A stretch of 64,000 bases of DNA from Siderastrea siderea (Eukaryota; Cnidaria; Anthozoa; Scleractinia; Rhizangiidae): the NCBI GenBank assembly GCA_964030785.1, contig OZ034967.1:56085265-56149264 (forward strand), written 5' to 3'. The translations under genes were made by a program, and so were the position numbers. Numbering within the stretch: the stretch's first letter is position 1; each line of letters opens with the position of its first letter. Below, piece after piece: positions 55,546 to 64,000 of the stretch. The notes beneath the pieces are model-generated. The model searched no databases and was not told where the DNA came from. It saw only the letters and a list, made by a program, of their open reading frames with translations.

Positions 55546-56324
55546 TTGTTATGGGATATGCAGTGTAATCTGTGAAATGTACAGAAACTCTGTTTGTTTA
55601 ATGTTAAATGAATTTAGGCACAATTATTGTTTGAAGCACATTTTTTGTGTTCAATGTTCACGTGAGTAAAAAATTCTTCCGTTTACACCATTGCTATAAA
55701 AATTGAATTTTTACTGGATTAACTACATGTATTTCACGTTGGGTAGTGCACTTTGCTATGGTACATTTTAGCTTTTCAACGATTGTAAACTCTCCAAAAA
55801 ATAATAAATAAATAAATAAATAAAAACGTTGTAGTCCACGAAGAGTGTAGCTCATAAATAAATATGCCGTTATATTAAATTCGCACCCCCTCCCCCCCCA
55901 AAAAATGATGTTACGCACTACCCCCCCCCCCCCCCCTGGCTCGTTGACAAACTTCAAAATTGATGCTGGCTGGGATTTTTATTGATTAAAAGTCCTGCTC
56001 GCTGGCAGTGAAGAGCGGGTATTTTTCCCCAGGAAAGTTAAATATTAAACAAGATTGACGCGGAGACCTGCAGTTGATGTTTAGTTCACTCTACAATCGA
56101 TTTTCTCTGAAGCAGTCGTTGGGTACTCCTGGATCTAGAGTTGTTTTCTCCGGTAACATCTAGCGATGAAGATATTACTATTTCCAGAGGCTACTACTGT
56201 AAATATCAGCTTGCTGAAAGGCCAGTGCAGCAGGGTATAATTTGCGAAACGTCCGGCAAACGCGCCAGCCAAACTTCAAAACAAAAACAAAACCGCGCAA
56301 AGCACTTTGGGTGACACTGGCTCT

Positions 56325-57752
56325 TTAAGTGTGCCGTTATCATACATTATAAATCTCACTTTCACTACTGGTAAGATACCTGCAGACTTAAAAACTTCGA
56401 TTATTATTCCTGTGGACAAAACAGGAGACAAATGTGAATTCACCAACTACAGACCTATATCTTTGTTACCTTGTTTTTCTAAAATATTAGAGAAAATGAT
56501 GTATAAACAATTACTGAAATACTTAACCAAAACATGTATACTCAGTAGACAACAGTATGGATTCAGGAAAAACCTTTCAACGAATATTTGCGCTTATTGA
56601 CCTCATAGATAGAATAATAACTGCTATAGATAACAAAGAATTTGTAGTTGGGGTATTTCTGGATCTGTCTAAAGCCTTTGATACTGTGGATCATGACTTG
56701 CTACTTCAAAAGTTAGAATTTTATGGCATTGGAGGGATTGTATTAGACTGGTTTAAGAGCTATATAACTAGGAGATATCAGTGCGTTAGGTATAACAGTG
56801 AACTATCGGACAAAAAAGAATCAACATGTGGAGTTCCTCAAGGATCTGTGCTGGGTCCTCTACTGTTTTTAATTTACATTAACGATGTCTGTAATAGTTA
56901 GAACCTATTATCTTTCATTCTTTTTGCACATGATACTAATTTGTTAATGTCCCATAAAAATCTGGATACACTAATAGCCAAAATAAACGAAGAATTAGAA
57001 AAAGTAACCATTTGGCTACAATTAAACAAATTGCCACTTAATCTTGCAAAAACTAACTTTATGCTGTTTAAATCATCAAGGAGAAAAATAGATCATGAAT
57101 TAAGAATTAAGATAAAAGACCACTGTATTACTCAAGTAAAACATACAAAAATTCTTGGTACAATAATTGATGAACAGTTGAAATGGACTGAACACATTAA
57201 TTATGTAGCAAGCAAAATATCAAAATTTTCGGGAGTATTATGTAAGGCAAGGCATTATGTAACTAGATCTGTACTGAAATCAATTTATTATGCTTTAATC
57301 TATCCCTATATTTTTTATGGAAATGTTGTATGGGCTAATGCGTACCAGTCCTACCTAGACAGGATATATAAACTACAAAAGGAAATCGTACGAATAATGA
57401 CATTTAAAGAATACAATCATGGCACAAAACCATTATTTGATGAATTACAGATGCTGGATGTGTATCAAATTAATTATTACAACATTGCTATATTAACAAG
57501 TCAATTCATAAATAATCAATTACCTATTTCTCTGAAGAACATTTTCAGAACTAATGAAGATGTATATAGTTATAATACACGATCAACCAAAAAATTACAC
57601 AAGGCTATAATCAAAACAATCTAAGAAAATTAAGTATAAGTTACAAAGGAGTAGACATATATAATAACCTGCCAAATGATCTTAAAAAAACCAGGTGTCA
57701 ATCAACTTTTAAGCGAAAACTAAAGAACCTCATCCTCGCAAATCAAATATAG
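56325..57752 (+). pseudogene. LINE ORF2: reverse transcriptase and C-terminus (right half)
   Basis: Resumes with SVPLSYIINLTFTTGKIP, YRPISLLPCFSKILEKMM, QQYGFRKNLST, then after a frameshift near 56590 VGVFLDLSKAFDTVDHDLLL (motif A), GVPQGSVLGPLLFLIYIND (motif B), a TAG at 56899-56901, and SFILFAHDTNLL, where the catalytic F-A-D-D is changed to F-A-H-D (codon 56929-56931). Then ILGTIIDEQLKWTEHI and YALIYPYIFYGNVVW. Near 57610 the frame shifts and ends YNNLPNDLKKTRCQSTFK with TAG at about 57752. Family: jockey/CR1-like non-LTR element with AP-type endonuclease. Several lesions show it is inactive. Confidence 0.9.
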
Positions 57753-58055
57753 ATATTCAAGATTCCTGTATTTTCTTCTCTTTACTAGATAGTATTTTCT
57801 CTCTTGATCTGTTTGATGTTATTAGTATAATTTAGTTGTAGCTCGTTCCTTGCCCTATTACATGAATTTATAATTAAACGTAGACTGTCATAATTTCATT
57901 TATCGCCTGAGTTATTGTTAACAGTTAGTAAGCGGGGGTCTCCTCGATAAGCCTAGAAAGACTTCTGAGACTTCCTGCTCAATACTGTCACTACAATGAT
58001 GAATGAAATATTGTAATTGTGAATGATCTTGGGCAAATAAATAAAATAAAAAATA
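57753..58055 (+). mobile_element. LINE 3' UTR ending in an AAATAAATAAAATAAAA tail
   Basis: Follows the ORF2 stop and ends in AT-rich tail units at 58035-58055, as expected for the 3' end of this LINE. The LINE is present in two parts with only its 5' end missing. Confidence 0.65.
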
Positions 58056-58609
58056 TGCGATTAAAGGTGCGACGTGATAAAACATTTACAATGTCTAAAC
58101 AAATAGTTTCGCGCGGATTGAGTCCGATTGCGTGTTGAGGGTTGGTTTCATCTCTCTTATGAATAGCACTTCATAAATTAAGAGCCGTTGTCAGTAACTT
58201 TCGAGAATCCGGCGACAGAGCCGAAAATTCGAATTTCTTTTTTTTTCCCAAAAGAACCCTTTTGGTGAACTATTTTCAAAAATAATATTTAAAAGTTCCA
58301 GCGAGTTTTTATTTTGGCAAAAAAACGGAAAGTTCGAAATTGGCCGAAACAGGCCTTCAAACCCGATGTAAATTATGCAAATTAGTGCATTTTCAAAACG
58401 CTCGTACGAGACAAAGAAAACGTGCCTGGAATTAATCTTTTCACAGTTTGTTCGACATCTCTTAAAGCTGCTGTCAAACTAAACCTTCATCGATCTAAAC
58501 GTTCTTTCCTGGATATCCAGGCGCGTAAAGAGGACAGTATTTCTATTCCGTTGATACACTGAATTTTACCAATTTTTAGAAGACCATATCATCGGGGGTA
58601 CACGTAAGG
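58056..58609. other. noncoding
   Basis: No ORF, RNA gene or inverted repeat supported. Confidence 0.4.
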
Positions 58610-58747
58610 GTTAGACAATGAACGCGAGTGTTCTATGGGATATAGTGTCCCGAGCAAAGATAGAATGCCACGAGGCTGCAGGCCGAGTGGCATTCTATCT
58701 TGCGAGGGACGGTATATCCCATAGGACACGAGTGTTCATTGTCTAAC
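58610..58747. mobile_element. fold-back palindrome, 138 bp
   Basis: GTTAGACAATGAACGCGAGT and its near complement at the right end, GGGATATAGTGTCC with GG(T)ATATCCCATAGGACAC, and GATAGAATGCCAC with GTGGCATTCTATC form two stacked inverted arms around a short GCTGCAG centre. Confidence 0.88.
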
Positions 58748-59362
58748 CGTCTTAGAACATGGTCACACCCACGAAGAATTTCGTTTTTGCGTGCGGATTG
58801 TATTTTTGCATTTTAATTTTTTAGTTCTCACCTTGAAATCACGTTGCTATTTTGTTTACGATATTTTTGCTATTGTACACACGCCTTTGAGTTGCAATGT
58901 TTTACTGAGAGTGCTTCACCGCGCAGTTTATCGCAGTTGATGCGTAAACAGCCATGAGCCAATACACGGACTGAGGAACTCGAGGCAGTGATTGCCCCAC
59001 AAGATTTACTAGATTTACACTGGTGAAAGTAGTCTTCTACGCGCTACTACCACCGGCACCAGCAAGTGGGGAACCCACAGGGAAAGCCAAGAGACCAAAG
59101 ACAAGTTCAAGTACAACACTCGTAGTCCGGCAAACGCGGAGAAACAAGTCTGTCCTTCTATTTCAATTAAGGTCTGAACACTTTTTATTTCATGTAAAAC
59201 TGTAAAGTAATGGTTTTTCTTCCGATTTGCTTTTGGCTTTGCTATTATAAGATTGCATTTTTTGTTGTTTTTTTGACATCGCCGTTGAAGCTGTTGTTTT
59301 TATCGATTTAGTTATAAATATTCACAGAGAATTTGTGCATTCATTAGAAGTTTCTACTTAGT

Positions 59363-59516
59363 CATTAGTATGCTCTATATAGAGCATACTAATGAGGCTT
59401 CCAAACAAAGGAAAGCAATGCCTCATTAGTATGCTCTATATAGAGCATACTAATGAGGCTTCCAAACAAAGGAAAGCAATGCCTCATTAGTATGCTCTAT
59501 ATAGAGCATACTAATG
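59363..59516. repeat. three perfect 32-bp palindromes, 61-bp period
   Basis: CATTAGTATGCTCTAT followed by its exact complement occurs at 59363-59394, 59424-59455 and 59485-59516, with identical 29-bp spacers (AGGCTTCCAAACAAAGGAAA plus GCAATGCCT). A single damaged copy with the same spacer lies inverted at 60994-61055. Confidence 0.97.
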
Positions 59517-59545
59517 ACAGTCCGGGCCATAGATAGTTTTGTCTA

Positions 59546-60954
59546 TATGATTTCTAGCAATGTGATTGGTCTAGACAAAACCAAAACAAACTCATTTGGC
59601 CGCGAGGGACTGGGACTGTTTATTTTTCTTGCTGCCTCATGACTGGCGGCCATATTGTAATATTATTTTGGCGAAGGGGAACAGTGTAAAATTATCAATA
59701 AATCACACGAAACATATCATTTATTTATTTTCACAGCACAAATAGCTTTCGACATCTGCTCTAATTTTTGAAATCTCCTGACATATGCATTTCATTTTCG
59801 CACTCCGCTAGGGTTACGCAAACTCGATGAAGCACATGAACTACAAACAGACCGTCACAGGAAGGTCAAACAACAACCTCTGTCAGAATTGCTAAGCAGC
59901 GCAATTAACTGCTGGAGAACTATCTGTTGGATGCTAACAACGCCATAAGAGAATGGAGGTGCAATGTTTTAATAAAACTTTCTATTTCAACGACAACCAT
60001 GTATACGTAAGAAGCCGTAGCTTCTATGTGATGAAAGAAAACTGCAACAGTCTCAGAATAACTTGGATCCTTCGGACACTTACGACATCCGTGATAAAGA
60101 AAGTTACATGTCTTGCAGATAACCGCAAGCAAACATACTATCACCTATTTATTAATTAGAAACTCGCGTATCCTTTGAGAACTGAATCATCACTCCTTTT
60201 AGCGGCTTTTAGGAATCTTGCAATCAAACTGAGTCCAAAAACCTAATTTATTGCCCCAAAGCTAGCACACCCAAAGACTTTAAAGGGCTCTAAGAACGTC
60301 CAAACGTCCAAACAGTATCAAAGCTTGAGAGTTCTCTCTCTCTCTCTATCGATTAATATTTACCGGCCAAATTTAGCTGTGTCGCAAATTAAGTAGTTGT
60401 GTCCTATGTATCTTAATCGCTTGATCAAAAGGACAAAGCTGTTACGATTGTACTTGGCAAAGCTCTTTCTCCATGAGCTGAAAAACAAAAACAACGAACT
60501 TAGGAACAAAAAGTCGATAAGCGGCAGAAGTCATAACACTACATTAATAGGCCATATGGTGCCCGATCGCGATTTATAAAGGCCGTGCATATGCACTAAA
60601 CCACGGTGCATATGACTTCTGTTTTGATGGATCTGAAGCAAATTTACCAAAGATTACCGCTATATTTTTCTTTTAAACGTAACAAAAATCTGACCTACCT
60701 CAATTTTCCATTTTTATGGCAGTAAGTCACTTCTTGCACGCTTTAAACTAGACGCGGTAACTCGACTTGAACTGACGATAACTTTCCAGGATTTCAACCG
60801 ACGCCATTCATACTCATGAATAGTGAAGCTCTGTTTGTCTTTTTGTGGGTGAACTGGGTCCCATGGGACTAGCCAATGGCAGGAAAACATGAGGGGTTGA
60901 AGAATGAGATAAAGCGAGGTTCCACGGAAAAGGGCCAAGACGCCATTTTAATGA
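59546..60954. other. interior of the 58751-61203 element, noncoding
   Basis: ORFs of 60-74 codons (59920-60159, 60397-60579, 60714-61020) overlap on opposite strands and lack domains. A short CT microsatellite lies at 60334-60348. Confidence 0.45.
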
Positions 60955-61203
60955 CGTCATCACATAGACAGAAATGTCTATGGCCCGGACTGAATGAGGC
61001 TTCCAAACAAAAGAAAACAATGCCTCATTAGTATGCTCTACATAGAACCACTAATGAATGCAGAAATTCTCTGTAATTTTACCCCGCAATTTCCCTGTGC
61101 TTCAAAGCCCCCGCCACTTTACATAATTTAAGACAGTTTATGGAATATAGAGCATCGAAATGCTGGACACTGATTGGCTGAGTGGGTGTGACCATGTTCT
61201 AAG

Positions 61204-62028
61204 AATATCGAGGTAATAAAAGGGCTCTTTTGAATCGGAAATGCTTGTTGTTTATCATATAAAAATATTTAGTTTGGCCCGTGAAAAGCGAGCTCACGAG
61301 GTGAAAATATGTGGAGTGCACTTTGACAGATTTCGCCATTTCCTTATTGTACTCCTATTTCAAGTCAAATATGCTTTTCAGACAAAACGGTCGACGTTTC
61401 TGGTCTGTACCATACTGCTTTTATATTGAACGTAATCTAAAGCATTTCCTGAGCTTAAATCTAGTTACAAAGCGATGATTTGACTTTATTTTACGCGAGT
61501 TTCGAATAAAAGAACAATTAGACGATGAAAGATGCCTTTCGACAATGTGATGTTTTGATAACCCGATGTTACCCTGTCACGCGTATATTTCGCTTTTCAG
61601 ACTTTTCCAAACTACTTTACTGCCGTTACTTTAAGGCAAATATTAAACTTTTAACGTTAAAGTACGTGAATTCGACTAAAAAGAAAACCTTAAATAAATT
61701 TGCCATTAAGTCACTTTACGATAAAGGCATTCAGCGGGCATAGATGTTATCAGAAACTCCTCATGCAAGTGAAAGGCGTCTGCGCGATGTTTTTGTGTTG
61801 CTTTATAAACCTTAACCCTAGCACGTAAATAGCATGTTTTTGCAGTCCACTCACTAAAATACATTTGCCAATGAAGCTTAGTTTTGATATTTGTTTGGTA
61901 AGGTTTTTGAAAATCATTATAATGCAATCAGGCCATTTACACTGACTCATTCCGCGATCAGAACAGATAACTTTATAACCAGAGTTAGAAAATCATTTCA
62001 CTGTTCAGATATACGGTGATTTACTTAC
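61204..62028. other. noncoding
   Basis: ORFs up to 73 codons, none with a motif. If the exon at 62029-62290 is real, the left part is its intron. Confidence 0.4.
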
Positions 62029-62290
62029 CTGCAATGTTTGAATCAGTTTCTCGTCCCTCACAAAGCAATTCTTGGCTGAAATTTCGTACAATGAGCACGT
62101 CGGACAAAAATGATCGATGCCGGCCAAAAGCGAGTTGCATGTCGCGTGACAATCGAAATGTGATACAGTAAGCGTGGGAGAGAAATGACACTCGGGGATG
62201 ACTATATGCCCTCACCACCGTGAAAAGTAGGGTTTTCGTTGGAGAAGTGAAAAGGTGAGATGCTCTGTCCCCAGTGAAGTGGCAGGGCAT
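62029..62290 (-). CDS. possible first coding exon, unknown protein
   Basis: ATG at the complement of 62288-62290 opens 87 codons to a textbook CAG/GTAAGT donor (donor at complement of 62023-62028). The product is basic with scattered aromatics (MPCHFTGDRASHLF, AYSHPRVSFLSHAYCITFRL, FGRHRSFLSDVLIVRNFSQE) and no domain. The donor is the main support. The reading frame could be fortuitous within a noncoding first exon. Confidence 0.3.
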
Positions 62291-62400
62291 AAATCTCCAA
62301 CAACTAAGGGAGACCGAGGAATGAACAGTGCAGAATCGTCGTTCATTTCAATCACAGTGGGCGAACTTCATCCTGTGGGAACTCGGAAGTGACATCTTAA

Positions 62401-62764
62401 AGTGCACCTAACCCCTAAAATTTTTTTTCCGCTAAATAAATTCTGTTATCATCTGGAACATTTCTTCGCAAAAATTTTTTGATTTGGTTAAATTCTCGAT
62501 TTTCTGTGCCCTGTTAAATTCAAGAAAAATTTGGTTCACGTCCGAGTAAGAGGAACCTGGGGCGAGCCGTAGTTGTGACGTCAGATCAAGAACCAAGAAT
62601 TCCACGCCGCTTAGTTTTTAGCTGTGTTTCTCTGACTTTATTTGTTCATCGAAGCCTTCTGACCTTCTAGCTAATTCGAACAAAGTCATAGTATGAATAA
62701 AATTCCAATGTTGTAATCCAAAGCAGATACTGAGACGAGCTAAGCGGATTCTGCTGATTTGTAG
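62401..62764 (+). mobile_element. possible 5' end of a TTAA-targeting transposon
   Basis: TTAA at 62397-62400 is followed by AGTGCACCTAACCCCTAAAA, a sharply bounded, GC-then-AT terminus of the type seen at TTAA element ends. A matching inverted end was not found before 64000, so the element may extend past the window or be truncated. Confidence 0.35.
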
Positions 62765-63000
62765 ATGAATTTTAGCGCTGAATACGAGATAGATGCGGAA
62801 CACGAAGTCGACAGTACACCGCCAAAGGATGAAGAAAGCGCCGTCCTGCCCATATCTGCTAAAAAGCCGCTAACCAAAGAAGAATGAATTGCTCAATGCA
62901 AGAAGGAAATAAAGGCAAACTAAGAACTGGAACAGCAAATAAAGCAACTTACGATTGGCCTTGGAGGGCCGCGAAGAAACCGGAAAGCTGAGCTTCGCCC
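62765..63000 (+). pseudogene. charged N-terminal exon with two in-frame stops
   Basis: From ATG 62765 the frame reads MNFSAEYEIDAEHEVDSTPP, KDEESAVLPISAKKPLTKEE, TGA (62885-62887), IAQCKKEIKAN, TAA (62921-62923), then ELEQQIKQLTIGLGGPRRNR and KAELRP up to a GTGAGT donor at 63001. Codon structure, Lys/Glu heptads and the donor indicate a real former exon with a short coiled coil. It may be the first exon of the gene carried by the TTAA element starting at 62401. No downstream exon is recognisable. Confidence 0.5.
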
Positions 63001-64000
63001 GTGAGTGTTTACATTTTATTTCGCACGTTCGGTCTTCACGTTTGGTCTTGGTTTTCCTGCTCTCCGCTTCTCGCATTTGAGATTTATACTCAAGCTGAGG
63101 GAACCTCTTATAGAAATGGAGATTTAATAAAGCATTCCTTTCTTCATTTATTTATTTTACATAGAAGTAAATGTGGAAACTACGATATTACCTACATCTT
63201 GTCCATTTCTGTAACCAGCATTAACAATAACAACAATTTATAACACTAGTGAATCAGGAAGGCAATTATTTTCTAAAGGACATTGACGAGAATTATAAGC
63301 ACGAGAGTTTGTTAGTATCGGTTCAACTGAGATTATCTTATCAATCATTTTTCTCGCGTCAACGTGCAAGCAGTTTCCTCAGATCCCAGCGCGAGCGGAA
63401 ATGTACAAATTATGTAAATCAACCGGCCCTCGCTTAACTCGCGACTCGAGGCTTCGCCACTCATCGCTCACACTTCGATCTTCTTGCGGCCTTTTTCGCA
63501 CAAAAAATGGTAATAAAAGAATTAAGAAACAGAGCGCTTGTCCTCTACTTCAACGGAGGATATGAACAAGGGATCTCTGCACAGTAATGTTTTGTTATGC
63601 TCGAGTGATTTGATATGACTCAAGATAAAATTCTCAGCCAGGCACGTTCATAGACTAGAATAAGGAATAATGGCAATTGCTTGTTATTGCGGAGAAAGCG
63701 CGGTCGGTTCTGCTGAGGGAGGACTTTCTATAAATACGGTCTTTAATTTTTAACTCTTCGCTGTTTTGGGCACCGCTTACATGTTATTATTTAGCGGTTA
63801 CCGTGTAGCCAACTTGAATAATTCGCAAAGGTAATAATTTTCTGCGTACCGCGTATCGCGGATATTCTGTGGTTAATCGGCCGTTGAATCATTGGAAATA
63901 CACAAAAAGCTATCGTTTGATCGGATGCTAAAGTTGTTCATTCATTCATACCTTCTTCTGCGACAACAAATCTTTGCTGAAAATGCATCGAGCGTAGTAT
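63001..64000. other. noncoding right edge
   Basis: Probable intron or intergenic sequence. CGTACCGCGTATCGCG near 63845 resembles the 25.5-kb tandem repeat. Domain-free ORFs at 63001-63243 and 63249-63437 only. Confidence 0.4.

Larger units (their letters stand above)
50607..56324. mobile_element. 5.7-kb TTAA-flanked composite DNA element
   Basis: TTAA at 50603-50606 and 56325-56328 flank inverted ends AGAGCCAGTGTCACCC...GCTTTGCGCG, matching over about 31 bp with one difference. Deleting the element and one TTAA restores the LINE frame (SEL joined to SVPLSYI), so ends and target are certain. The superfamily is TTAA-targeting (Kolobok or piggyBac). The AGAG-type terminus fits Kolobok better, by inference. 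The inside has no recognised transposase, but holds a duplicated GATC-rich segment, small ORFs, a 22-base poly-G run, a 74-bp minisatellite and A/T microsatellites. Confidence 0.9.
58751..61203. mobile_element. 2.45-kb nonautonomous DNA element with TIRs
   Basis: CTTAGAACATGGTCACACCC at 58751 is matched by its complement ending at 61203. Subterminal parts are also inverted: ACAGAGAATTTGTGCATTCA near 59327 with 61043-61070, and ACAGTCCGGGCCATAGA near 59517 with 60969-60990. The interior (59545-60955) has no recognised gene. No target duplication is clear. It starts 3 bp after the palindrome at 58610-58747, which may belong to it. Confidence 0.75.

Noticed and set aside
59363..59516. CRISPR-like array
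   Set aside because: Only three repeats, the spacers are identical to one another, the context is eukaryotic and there are no cas genes.

Overview
This is a eukaryotic, intron-bearing, AT-rich and very repeat-dense window. It most likely comes from an anthozoan cnidarian, and a stony coral or close relative is my best guess. The evidence is the mixture of Penelope-like, DIRS-like, Crypton-like, LINE and TTAA-flanked DNA elements, tRNA-derived SINE-like units, short exons with GTAAGT/GTGAGT donors, and a secreted PAN/apple-type exon. I could run no search, so the taxonomic call is inference. No prokaryotic features (operons, ribosome binding sites, CRISPR, phage) are present.

Host-gene content is sparse. 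Two exons look real, both on the minus strand: a first exon with signal peptide and PAN/apple-like cysteines (397-747) and a terminal exon of an extracellular-looking Trp/Cys-rich domain (6691-7280). A third minus-strand gene (22734-23817) is a decayed pseudogene built from Y-Y-I-I...Y-R-R-V repeats followed by a beta-rich C-terminal region. Remnants of the same locus recur at 28.7-30.0 kb and 47.6-48.1 kb. Weaker candidate exons are at 5413-5617, 46054-46475, 62029-62290 and 62765-63000.

The rest is a record of nested transposition. At 7.7-10.9 kb a LINE-like relic is split by a 5'-truncated Penelope-like element with GIY-YIG endonuclease and inverted, hammerhead-ribozyme-like terminal copies. 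At 22.35-22.58 kb a palindrome carries two head-to-head hammerhead ribozymes. At 24.7-27.6 kb lie a THAP-domain pseudogene and a Crypton-type (DUF3504) tyrosine recombinase pseudogene, followed by two related fold-back elements. At 30.8-32.65 kb two TTAA-flanked elements share one TTAA, the second with terminal inverted repeats of about 320 bp. A LINE is open at 32.65-33.22 kb and appears to resume at 46.82 kb, so about 13.6 kb seems to have been inserted into it, including SINE-like units and a degenerate DIRS-like retrotransposon (40.5-44.4 kb).

At 49.66-58.06 kb another LINE is interrupted by a 5.7-kb TTAA-flanked element (50607-56324) whose removal rejoins the reading frame exactly. That element carries a 74-bp minisatellite of about 16 units, a duplicated GATC-rich segment and a few small ORFs, with no transposase I can recognise. 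The right end (58.6-61.2 kb) is dominated by palindromes, including a perfect 32-bp palindrome repeated three times.

The window is best read as a transposon graveyard with clear relative dating from nested insertions. I found no convincing new multi-gene system. The most informative items are the hammerhead palindrome, the precise LINE interruptions and the composite TTAA element.
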